NCBI GenBank assembly: GCA_030596245.1 | Contig: JAUVKN010000038.1 | Location: 1-18,677, forward strand | From: Bacteroidia bacterium | Lineage (GTDB): Bacteria > Bacteroidota > Bacteroidia > Bacteroidales > GCA-2748055 | DNA: 18,677 nt | Reading direction: 5' to 3' | Shown: one piece after another, positions 8,811 through 15,466 of the stretch | How positions within the stretch are numbered: position 1 is the first letter of the stretch | How the letters are laid out: every line of letters starts with the position of its first letter | Notes under the pieces: model-generated | The model's input: the letters and a program-made list of their open reading frames with translations, nothing else | Database searches by the model: none | Told to the model about the DNA's origin: nothing | Translations under genes and position numbers: made by a program

Positions 8811-10178
8811 TTATTGTAGGGCAAAGGTTACCGGAAAAGTGTACATCACATTGACTGCCTTTCCTCTCTGTTTTCCTGGTTCCCAGTCAGGGGATTCAGA
8901 AACCACACGTATTACTTCATCCTTAAGCAATTTTATATATTTTTCCTCAGGAATAGAAGCATCCTCTGATACGGATCTATATGCAACCACCACCACTTCA
9001 TCGAGGGGTTTACTCTCCTGTTGTGCCAGATATTCAGGATCAGGTATAATTAATTCCCCAGTCTTAGTTACTACAAATTTGATAAAAATTCTTCCTGTGA
9101 CACCATTTTCGGCTGCATCCTTGGGATATCTCAGGTTCCGAGCAATAAATTTACGGAATTCTTGGGCAGGATCCCCACCGTTGAAGGTTGGCATCTCTTC
9201 CACAATAAAGAATAGAGGTTCATTATCCAGTGGATGTGCAGCCCTTCGGGTAGGCATTTCATCAATGGTATAGGTAGAGATTTCATCGATCTCTTCTTGA
9301 GGATCGTTTGCAGCTATTGAGCCCTCTTTTTCGGCACAGGAGACGAAAAAGAAGGCAATGACTGCCAGCGGAATCATTAGGGCCAGTTTCCATGAACTGC
9401 CCAATTTATAATCTTTGTTTAGCATGACGATTCGGTTTTTAATTTGACTACTGAATTGATTGGAAATTGAAGCGCTTCCTATATATTGATTCAATATTGA
9501 CAATTGGTATTTCATTGGATCGTTTCCTTTTCTGACCATAGCCGAGTCTGCCAGGTACTCCAGGTTCTGGATCACCGAATTGCGGAACATCCAGGCAAAC
9601 GGATTGAACCAGTTGATCATCACAAAAAGTTCCACCAGGATGCGGTCAACGGAGTGCCACTCTCTTTTATGAATCTTTTCATGTTCCAGAATATGATGGA
9701 AAGAGTTATCCTTGATTGAAGCTGGATCGATGAATATATATCCGAAAAATGAGCTGGCATGGAAGGTTGGGTTGGAGAGGAGTGTGGTCCCATCAATCTC
9801 CAGTTGTTTGGAGATGAATATCGCCCGGGTAATGGTGACCAGTTGTATCATTAACTTGATAATGCCCAAAGCAAGAATCAATAAATATCCAGTCAGCATG
9901 ATCTTTCCGAATGAAATTGTACCTGAGGTTTCCTGTGCCGCCCCTGAACCAAATACAGTGATCCCTTCCAGGTCAATTGAGACAGGGGTAATTCCGCTTA
10001 CCGACATTCGTGCTGCTTCTGGTATAAGTGGCAATATAAAAGGCAGCGCAATGGCACTCATCAGGTAAATCCGGCGGATGAGGAAATTCTTGTCCTTCTC
10101 AAAGAATAGTTTGTAAGCCACATAAAGGATCACAAGGGCGATGTTCAACTCCACCAGGTATGCGAACAGGTTATTCAT
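8811..10178 (-). CDS. BlaR1/MecR1-type M56 metallopeptidase with C-terminal TonB domain
   Basis: 455 residues. Membrane helices at ~8-24, ~36-53, ~93-113 and ~265-281 flank a cytoplasmic zinc-protease domain. H-E-K-I-H (166-170) is the HExxH motif, and the E in N-L-E-Y-L-A-D (207) is the likely third ligand. After the last helix the protein lacks the penicillin-binding sensor of BlaR1. It carries instead a TonB C-terminal domain (~325-455: F-x-G-G near the start, Y-P-x-x-A-x-E-x-G-V-x-G-x-I-x-I-x-F-V-V, and W-x-P-G-K-Q-x-G-K). This is the common Bacteroidota layout. Residues 393-400 read D-E-V-V-V-V-A-Y, resembling the start of TonB-dependent receptor plug domains, in an insertion within the TonB fold. 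The start codon overlaps the end of blaI by 8 nt, implying translational coupling. Expected role: sense an envelope signal and inactivate BlaI by proteolysis. Signal unknown. Confidence 0.92.
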   Translation of the reverse strand: MNNLFAYLVELNIALVILYVAYKLFFEKDKNFLIRRIYLMSAIALPFILPLIPEAARMSVSGITPVSIDLEGITVFGSGAAQETSGTISFGKIMLTGYLLILALGIIKLMIQLVTITRAIFISKQLEIDGTTLLSNPTFHASSFFGYIFIDPASIKDNSFHHILEHEKIHKREWHSVDRILVELFVMINWFNPFAWMFRNSVIQNLEYLADSAMVRKGNDPMKYQLSILNQYIGSASISNQFSSQIKNRIVMLNKDYKLGSSWKLALMIPLAVIAFFFVSCAEKEGSIAANDPQEEIDEISTYTIDEMPTRRAAHPLDNEPLFFIVEEMPTFNGGDPAQEFRKFIARNLRYPKDAAENGVTGRIFIKFVVTKTGELIIPDPEYLAQQESKPLDEVVVVAYRSVSEDASIPEEKYIKLLKDEVIRVVSESPDWEPGKQRGKAVNVMYTFPVTFALQ

Positions 10179-10551
10179 TATTGCCAGCTTTTTGTTTGAT
10201 CTCTTCCATCATTTTAATGATCTCATCAGCCTCTTTCATGTTGAGTGAGCCGCTTTTCCCGAAATGGGAGAGTACCTGTTGCATGGAGTTATTAAAATAG
10301 TCCTTCATCAGATAAGAGAACCGCTCATTTCTGTACTGTTCCCTGCTGATCACAGGGAAGTACTGGTGAGATTTCCCAAAGCTACGATGATCCACAAAGC
10401 CTTTTTTCTCAAGGATCCGGATAATGGTGGAAACTGTATTGTAAGCCGGTCTGGGTTCAGGGAAGCGTATAAGGAGATCTTTTACGAACCCCTCTTTTTC
10501 ATCCCAGAGGATCTGCATTACCTGCTCTTCTGCTTTGGTTAGAGTTGTCAT
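10171..10551 (-). CDS. blaI: BlaI/MecI/CopY family transcriptional repressor
   Basis: 126 residues, the normal length of the family. Residues ~3-75 form the winged helix: L-T-K-A-E-E-Q-V-M-Q-I-L-W at the start, then the recognition helix region R-P-A-Y-N-T-V-S-T-I-I-R-I-L-E-K-K-G-F-V. The rest is the helical dimerisation part (Y-F-N-N-S through the K-rich end). These repressors bind palindromic operators as dimers and are inactivated when the partner M56 protease is activated. The gene is first in the operon with the M56 gene. Its own promoter carries an array of inverted AACTAA/TTAGTT half-sites, so autoregulation is likely. No beta-lactamase or PBP gene lies nearby, so the regulated target is unknown. 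The symbol denotes family only. Confidence 0.93.
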   Translation of the reverse strand: MTTLTKAEEQVMQILWDEKEGFVKDLLIRFPEPRPAYNTVSTIIRILEKKGFVDHRSFGKSHQYFPVISREQYRNERFSYLMKDYFNNSMQQVLSHFGKSGSLNMKEADEIIKMMEEIKQKAGNNE

Positions 10552-10580
10552 ATTTCAATTGTTCTGTTCAAGTGACACTA

Positions 10581-10611
10581 CAAACATAAAACTAATTTCT
10601 TAGTTAATCAA
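10581..10611 (-). promoter_or_regulatory. Promoter of the blaI-M56 operon
   Basis: The minus strand has TTG at 10611-10609 and, 20 nt later, TATGTTTG at 10588-10581, a full match to the Bacteroidota -7 consensus TAnnTTTG. It lies 30 nt upstream of the blaI ATG. The upstream half is covered by the inverted-repeat array, the arrangement expected for a repressor-controlled promoter. Confidence 0.65.
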
Positions 10612-10625
10612 CTAAATCATTAGTT
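10590..10625. promoter_or_regulatory. Phased operator array: four AACTAA/TTAGTT half-sites, probable BlaI sites
   Basis: AACTAA (10590-10595), TTAGTT (10600-10605), AACTAA (10610-10615) and TTAGTT (10620-10625) alternate in orientation. Each is separated by exactly 4 nt, giving a strict 10-bp step. The 36 bp thus contain three overlapping dyads. The array covers the -33 element and ends 2 nt before the -7 box of the blaI promoter. Its position and symmetry fit a dimeric BlaI-type repressor; binding is inferred, not shown. Confidence 0.72.
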
Positions 10626-10901
10626 AATTTTAAATAAGATTGAAAAAACGGTCAGATTACTGTCTGTTTTCGATGTCTTTCTTATTTATATTGATGTAAT
10701 GTAATGAGCTATGTAGCAGCAAAAATCATGCTATTCTTATTTAGAATAAATATGTATTTTCAAGTGATTGATAAATTATGACATATGTTGTTATATGATT
10801 CACATCAAAATTCTACTTTTACTCCTTTAAATTGTGAAACAAATAACAGAGATTCTTTAACGTTCATTAAACCAGCTAAATACATTAAATTATTGTGAGT
10901 C

Positions 10902-11375
10902 ATGGAGACAATTATTGAAAATGAACTAGTTAGGGAACTTGCCAATAAGCATGGCAGAACTCGTGAGAGCTTGATTCCCATCTTACAGGATTTGGTTGTG
11001 CAGTACCGCTTTCTGTCGAAAAAGGACATGGTGGATGTGGCCAGGGAGCTGGACATATCGGCTGCAGATGTATTTGGAACTGCTACTTTTTACACATTTC
11101 TGGATACGGAGGTGCGTGGTAAGTATATCATCAGGATATGTAAAACCATCTCATGCGCAATGAAAGGTAAGAACGAAATTCTTTCTACCATTGAGGATAT
11201 ACTAAAGATTAAACTGGGAGAAACATCATCAGACAGAAAATTCAGCTTGCTGGAGGCAAATTGCATTGGCTGGTGTCATAAAGCACCTGCCATGTTGATC
11301 AATGATACTCCCTATACGGAACTAACTCCGGAGAAAGTGACAGAGATTTTGCGTGAATATATAAAGATTCAGTAA
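10902..11375 (+). CDS. hydC: NuoE-like [2Fe-2S] subunit of trimeric [FeFe] hydrogenase
   Basis: 157 residues, normal for the NuoE/HydC/HndA family. An N-terminal helical bundle (~5-70, with L-x-x-V-A-x-E-L-D-I-S-x-x-D-V-F-G-T-A-T-F-Y) leads into a thioredoxin-like [2Fe-2S] fold. The four ligands are C80 and C85 (C-x4-C) and C121 and C125 (C-x3-C, in A-N-C-I-G-W-C-x-x-A-P). The subunit passes electrons between the flavin subunit HydB and the rest of the complex in the cytoplasm. It is the first gene of hydC-hydB-hydA, 17 nt before hydB. NuoE of complex I is the alternative, but the adjacent H-cluster subunit makes the hydrogenase assignment clear. Operon order C-B-A matches other NAD-linked hydrogenases. 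Confidence 0.92.
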   Translation: METIIENELVRELANKHGRTRESLIPILQDLVVQYRFLSKKDMVDVARELDISAADVFGTATFYTFLDTEVRGKYIIRICKTISCAMKGKNEILSTIEDILKIKLGETSSDRKFSLLEANCIGWCHKAPAMLINDTPYTELTPEKVTEILREYIKIQ

Positions 11376-11392
11376 CCGAAAATATATGTAAC

Positions 11393-12553
11393 ATGAAGGA
11401 TAAGCATGTAAAACGGGTAGATCTTATTTTCGAGAAAATCGAATGCAGGGATGTTCTGGAAAAGATCATTGACATGGAGCCCGATGCCATTTGTCAGGAG
11501 ATACTCGAATCTGACCTCAAAGGCAGGGGAGGTGCTGGATTTCCCACAGGTATGAAATGGAGGTTCGGTTCACAAGAAGAGAGTTCGATTAAATATATTG
11601 TATGTAATGCGGATGAAGGTGAACCGGGAACTTTCAAGGATCGGGAAATTCTGGATCAGGTTCCGGGAAAAGTTTTCTGTGGGATGGCCATTGCAGCCAG
11701 GGCTGTGGGTGCAAAAGCAGGTTATGTTTACCTGCGGGGGGAATATAAATTTCTGATTCCGAAACTCAACGAGGAACTGGCTAAATTTCACCGGACCATG
11801 GATGAATTTAATCAAAATTTCAGGATTCAGGTCCGACTGGGAAGTGGTGCCTACATCTGTGGCGAAGAGAGTGCGCTGTTCGAATCCATTGAAGGAAAAC
11901 GGGGGGAACCACGCAACAAACCTCCCTATCCGACCACGTCCGGTTTGTTCGGAAAGCCCACCATCATTAACAATGTGGAAACTCTGGTCTATACGGTGAT
12001 GATCATGAAGTATGGAGCAAGCCACTTTAAGGAGCTTGGCACAAAGGATTCCAGGGGATCAAAAGTGTTTTCTGTTTCCGGCGATACACCCAAAGCAGGG
12101 ATCTTTGAGCTGGAGTTGGGAATGTCAGTGAATGAATTTGTGGAGGAGTTTGGAGATGGTGATACCAAGGCGGTGCAGGTTGGCGGTGCTTCCGGTTTCT
12201 GTGTTCCCAGGAAGAGGTTTGAAGAGACCATCATTGGATTTGAGGGAGTTCCTACCGGCGGGTCCATGAAATTGTTTAACTCCACCCGTTCAATGTACAA
12301 TGTGCTGCATAACTACCTGGACTTCTTTACAGAAGAATCATGCGGGCAATGTACTCCATGCCGTGTGGGATGTCAACAACTGCTGAAAGGTGTTGAGGCC
12401 GTGAAGCGCGGAGATAAAAATTCCAAATACCTGGATGAACTTGTTAAACTGGCCAAGACCATGAAGAGGGCATCCAAATGTGGATTGGGACAATCGGTTG
12501 GAAATGCTTTTGGTTCCATCGTGGAAAATTTTAAGGAAGAGATAATTTATTAA
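11393..12553 (+). CDS. hydB: NuoF-like NAD(P)H/FMN [4Fe-4S] subunit of [FeFe] hydrogenase (short form)
   Basis: 386 residues. G-R-G-G-A-G-F-P-T-G (44-53) binds FMN and NAD, with the N-A-D-E-G-E-P-G-T-F-K-D-R block (72-84) following. G-S-G-A-Y-I-C-G-E-E-S-A-L (150-162) continues the flavin fold. An SLBB-like segment follows (~225-275). One [4Fe-4S] cluster is bound by C317, C320, C323 and C363 (S-C-G-Q-C-T-P-C-R ... K-C-G-L-G). HydB oxidises or reduces NAD(P)(H) at FMN. Unlike HydB/HndC of well-known bifurcating enzymes, usually well above 500 residues, it lacks an N-terminal thioredoxin-like [2Fe-2S] domain and a C-terminal 2x[4Fe-4S] ferredoxin domain. Both ends look natural: neighbouring genes are 17 and 26 nt away, with no coding remnant in the gaps. 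NADH rather than NADPH is an inference from the family. Confidence 0.93.
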   Translation: MKDKHVKRVDLIFEKIECRDVLEKIIDMEPDAICQEILESDLKGRGGAGFPTGMKWRFGSQEESSIKYIVCNADEGEPGTFKDREILDQVPGKVFCGMAIAARAVGAKAGYVYLRGEYKFLIPKLNEELAKFHRTMDEFNQNFRIQVRLGSGAYICGEESALFESIEGKRGEPRNKPPYPTTSGLFGKPTIINNVETLVYTVMIMKYGASHFKELGTKDSRGSKVFSVSGDTPKAGIFELELGMSVNEFVEEFGDGDTKAVQVGGASGFCVPRKRFEETIIGFEGVPTGGSMKLFNSTRSMYNVLHNYLDFFTEESCGQCTPCRVGCQQLLKGVEAVKRGDKNSKYLDELVKLAKTMKRASKCGLGQSVGNAFGSIVENFKEEIIY

Positions 12554-12579
12554 TTGGTAATCAGAATAAACAAAGTATC

Positions 12580-14361
12580 ATGGTAAGTTTATCTATAAAT
12601 GGCATGCTGGTAAAGGTTCCCCAGGGAACAACCATACTTGATGCTGCCAAAAAACTGAATTTCAGGATCCCGACACTCTGTCAGCACGACGACCTTTGTG
12701 TGGCAGGTAATTGCAGGGTATGTGTGGTTGAACAACTGGGAGGGCGTTCCCTGTTAGCAGCATGTGCCACACCAGTTAGTAGTGGTATGCAGATCCTGAC
12801 CAATTCCCTGAAGGTACGTGCAGCACGGAAGCATGTGATCGAATTGCTTCTTTCGGAGCACAATGCCGACTGTACAAAATGCTATAAGAACGGGAATTGT
12901 GAATTACAAGACCTCTCCAATGAGTTCAGCGTGGGTGACCACTTGTTGCTGGATCTGACTGAGACTAAGGAATATACCATCGACAGATTTTCTCCTTCTA
13001 TTATAAAGGATGATAGCAAATGCATTCGTTGTCAGCGTTGCGTAAGGACCTGTGAGCAGTTACAAGGGGTAAATGCACTTACTGTGGCCTACAAGGGAGA
13101 GCATCAGAAGATCAGCACGTTTGAGGAACTTTCCATGGCTGAGGTGATCTGCACAAATTGCGGACAATGTATAAACCGTTGTCCTACTGGTGCGCTCGTT
13201 GAACGTACATACCTGGATGAGGTTTGGGATGCCATCCTTGATCCTGAGAAACATGTGGTGGTTCAGACTGCGCCAGCGGTAAGGGTTGGATTGGGAGAAG
13301 AACTGGGCTTTGAACCTGGAGAGAGGGTTACCGGAAAAATGGTGGCTGCTCTGAAGCGACTGGGTTTTGATTCGGTACTTGATACCGATTTTTCAGCCGA
13401 CCTGACCATCATGGAAGAGGGAACCGAGCTGCTGACCAGGCTGAAGCGGGCATTGGTGGACAAAGATCCTTCTGTGGCTCTGCCAATGACCACCTCTTGC
13501 TCACCCGGATGGATCAAGTTCATTGAACATACTTTTCCTGAGTACTTGCCTAATGTATCTACTTGTAAATCACCACAACAGATGTTTGGAGCCCTGGCAA
13601 AAACCTATTTTGCCCAGGTTAGAAAACTCGACCCTAAAAATATCGTGAGTGTTTCTATCATGCCGTGTACCGCCAAGAAGTATGAGGCCAACCGTCCGGA
13701 GATGCGGTCCAGCGGGTACAAAGATGTTGATTATGTGCTGACCACAAGAGAGCTGGCCAAAATGATCAAGCAGGCAGGTGTTGAGTTCCGCAAGTTGAAA
13801 GAGGATAAATATGACAGTATCATGGGAAAATCCACAGGTGCAGGAGTTATTTTCGGTGCCACCGGTGGTGTGATGGAGGCCGCTCTAAGGACCGCCTATG
13901 AGATTATTACCGGCAGGGAGGTGCCATTCGAGGGCCTGAACATTACCCCTGTACGTGGAATGGAAGGAGTAAGATTGGCATCAATAAAGATCGAAGAGTG
14001 TAAAGAGGAGTGGAGTTTCCTGAATGGAGTGGAGCTGAAATGTGCTGTGGCACATGGACTGGTCAATGCGCGTGAATTGATGAACAGAGTAAAAAGTGGA
14101 GATTTGATAGTTCATTTCATCGAGGTGATGGCTTGTCCGGGTGGCTGCCTGGGTGGTGGTGGTCAACCCATTCCCACCAATGAGAAGATCCGTAAGAAAA
14201 GGACGGAGGCCATTTATGCGGAAGATATGTCTATGGAACTCAGGAAGTCACATGAGAATCCGGAAGTGATCGGAATCTACAAGGAATTTCTGGGTGAGCC
14301 CCTTAGTCATAAATCCCACGAATTATTACATACCCACTATACGGAGCGGGTACGATACTAG
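12580..14361 (+). CDS. hydA: [FeFe] hydrogenase catalytic subunit, group A, M3-type
   Basis: 593 residues. N-terminal plant-type [2Fe-2S] domain with C34, C45, C48 and C62. His-Cys [4Fe-4S] cluster with H94, C98, C101 and C107. Two [4Fe-4S] ferredoxin clusters use C148, C151, C154 and C201, and C158, C191, C194 and C197. The H-cluster domain follows: L1 T-S-C-S-P-G-W (305-311), L2 M-P-C-T-A-K-K-Y-E (361-369) and L3 E-V-M-A-C-P-G-G-C-L-G-G-G-G-Q-P (515-530). The spacing resembles the clostridial CpI enzyme. HydA reversibly reduces protons to H2, fed by HydC/HydB. L1 has Ser where the canonical motif has a second Cys. The L3 motif and C-terminal small-subunit region are complete, so the gene is intact. 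Maturases HydE, HydF and HydG are needed but are not in this window. The enzyme is cytoplasmic. Confidence 0.96.
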   Translation: MVSLSINGMLVKVPQGTTILDAAKKLNFRIPTLCQHDDLCVAGNCRVCVVEQLGGRSLLAACATPVSSGMQILTNSLKVRAARKHVIELLLSEHNADCTKCYKNGNCELQDLSNEFSVGDHLLLDLTETKEYTIDRFSPSIIKDDSKCIRCQRCVRTCEQLQGVNALTVAYKGEHQKISTFEELSMAEVICTNCGQCINRCPTGALVERTYLDEVWDAILDPEKHVVVQTAPAVRVGLGEELGFEPGERVTGKMVAALKRLGFDSVLDTDFSADLTIMEEGTELLTRLKRALVDKDPSVALPMTTSCSPGWIKFIEHTFPEYLPNVSTCKSPQQMFGALAKTYFAQVRKLDPKNIVSVSIMPCTAKKYEANRPEMRSSGYKDVDYVLTTRELAKMIKQAGVEFRKLKEDKYDSIMGKSTGAGVIFGATGGVMEAALRTAYEIITGREVPFEGLNITPVRGMEGVRLASIKIEECKEEWSFLNGVELKCAVAHGLVNARELMNRVKSGDLIVHFIEVMACPGGCLGGGGQPIPTNEKIRKKRTEAIYAEDMSMELRKSHENPEVIGIYKEFLGEPLSHKSHELLHTHYTERVRY

Positions 14362-14497
14362 CAACACCTTTTATACATCCTCAGGGTATTTTTTTACAAC
14401 GTGGTTATTTGTGCAAATAATCCCAGGTTGTTTCAAAAACACCCTATCGGATGTTGGTAAAAAAGGACAACCCGCATAATACCAGACACCTTTGTAC
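14362..14497. other. Convergent gap with a TTATTTG/CAAATAA dyad
   Basis: 136 bp between hydA and the convergent small membrane gene. A seven-base inverted repeat, TTATTTG-TG-CAAATAA, lies at 14405-14420; its 2-nt centre suits a protein site or cruciform better than an RNA hairpin. A weak 4-bp stem ahead of a T7 run (14389-14395) could end hydA transcription, but is not convincing. Confidence 0.35.
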
Positions 14498-14863
14498 CTA
14501 CTGTGTGGGTTCAAACAGGTCGATGGTTTCGGGCTGCATAAGTACCCAGATGGAATAGACACCTTTGGCAGTTCCAACAGGCACATTGAGGCAATTGATG
14601 GCCGAAACGATCATGACCAGAATACGGGCCCACGGTTTATATGAGAACAATCCGATACCTCCGATAACACCAAGACTGCTGAAAAACAGAATGATCAGTG
14701 AAAGGGTATTTCCGACGAACGATAATACCTTCTGTGCAATGGGCTCTTGTTCCACAAAATCAAAGACAAAAATAAAGCTGAGATAGATTGCCACCGCTCC
14801 CAGTAATCCAAGGATACCAAATCCCACATGTAAAGCTCCAACAAAGGAGACATGTTGTTTCAT
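14498..14863 (-). CDS. Small multi-pass membrane protein, function unknown
   Basis: 121 residues with three or four hydrophobic helices (~8-34, ~45-68, ~77-110). The conserved-looking C-terminal block K-P-W-A-R-I-L-V-M-I-V-S-A-I-N, then G-T-A-K-G-V-Y-S-I-W-V-L, is common in small hypothetical membrane proteins of Bacteroidota and other phyla. The short charged loop E-Q-E-P-I-A-Q-K follows the first helix. No catalytic residues or export signal are evident, and I cannot assign a function. It is last in a minus-strand run with the YbaK-type and LuxR-type genes, but the 73-nt gap leaves room for its own promoter. Convergent with hydA. Confidence 0.82.
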   Translation of the reverse strand: MKQHVSFVGALHVGFGILGLLGAVAIYLSFIFVFDFVEQEPIAQKVLSFVGNTLSLIILFFSSLGVIGGIGLFSYKPWARILVMIVSAINCLNVPVGTAKGVYSIWVLMQPETIDLFEPTQ

Positions 14864-14936
14864 ATTTTTTTTTCCATGATGTTTTTTTGAAGATTGATAT
14901 AGATAATGTGTGAAAATATTAATAGTGACTTACTGA

Positions 14937-15434
14937 TTAAGGATCGTAAAGGGTTATGAACTCGTAAGAATTACCGCTCCAATCCAGGAATTTCAGAAAT
15001 GATTCAAATGATATTACGATAGTGGCTGTGTTTTCATTGGGATGGAAGCTGATCTTTTTGGCTGATTTCAATTCGGCATCCAGAAATAGATGAACGTGGT
15101 TCTCGCTGTCGTTGATTATACCAAACAGAGACACCGATCCTCCGCTCAGACCCAGATAACGTTCCATTCTCCGGGGGGATGCGAAAGAGATTTTCCCCTG
15201 TTTCAACCGTTGTTCGAGGTCGCGAATTATCAATTGCTGTTCATGTTTTAGAATAACCAGGTAATGCCGGTTGCCTTTGTGATTCCTGAAAAAGAGATTC
15301 TTACAATGGGTAGCATCGATTTTATTCCAATAGGGCAATGCTTCCTCAACGGTGGGAACGGGAGGATGCTCATAGATATCATAAGATATGTCCAACTCAG
15401 CCAGAAGCTGCAATACCTGTTCTTTTTTTGTCAT
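14937..15434 (-). CDS. YbaK/ProX-type aminoacyl-tRNA deacylase (trans-editing protein)
   Basis: 165 residues, a single YbaK/ProX (aa-tRNA deacylase) domain. Landmarks: Y-D-I-Y-E-H-P-P-V-P-T-V-E-E-A (18-32), H-C-K-N-L-F-F-R (43-50, containing the conserved Lys of the active site), G-G-S-V-S-L-F-G-I-I-N-D (98-109) and V-x-L-F-L-D-A-E-L (114-122). The last part has H-P-N-E-N-x-A-T. The domain clears mischarged tRNA, typically Ala-tRNA(Pro) in the ProXp-ala/PrdX group, and works on free tRNA in the cytoplasm. The usual P-G-S-V-T-P-F-G motif is changed to G-G-S-V-S-L-F-G, so the exact substrate is uncertain. It follows the LuxR-type gene by 32 nt on the same strand, probably by shared transcription rather than a functional link. 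Confidence 0.9.
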   Translation of the reverse strand: MTKKEQVLQLLAELDISYDIYEHPPVPTVEEALPYWNKIDATHCKNLFFRNHKGNRHYLVILKHEQQLIIRDLEQRLKQGKISFASPRRMERYLGLSGGSVSLFGIINDSENHVHLFLDAELKSAKKISFHPNENTATIVISFESFLKFLDWSGNSYEFITLYDP

Positions 15435-15466
15435 ATCATATCCTGTTCTAAAAAATAGGTGAATGA

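Larger units (their letters stand above)
10552..10901. other. Divergent intergenic region between blaI and the hyd operon
   Basis: 350 bp, distinctly AT-rich, without a credible gene. The blaI-proximal 75 bp hold the blaI promoter and operator array. The rest (10626-10901) must contain the hydrogenase promoter. I find only weak -7-like boxes, for example TACTTTTA near 10813, with no well-placed -33 TTG. I see no clear FNR- or Rex-type palindrome either. Confidence 0.6.

Noticed and set aside
8811..10551. Beta-lactam resistance locus
   Set aside because: BlaI and M56 proteins are present, but the M56 protein has a TonB domain in place of a penicillin sensor and no beta-lactamase or PBP gene is nearby.
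10626..10901. Hydrogenase promoter and an FNR/Rex-like operator
   Set aside because: Only partial matches were found (for example TACTTTTA near 10813); none had both elements at a proper spacing or a convincing palindrome.
10902..12553. NuoE/NuoF of respiratory complex I
   Set aside because: The next gene in the operon is an [FeFe] hydrogenase with H-cluster motifs and no other nuo genes follow.
14376..14395. Terminator after hydA (short stem followed by T7)
   Set aside because: The stem is only 4 bp (ATAC/GTAT) with a 9-nt loop; too weak to call.
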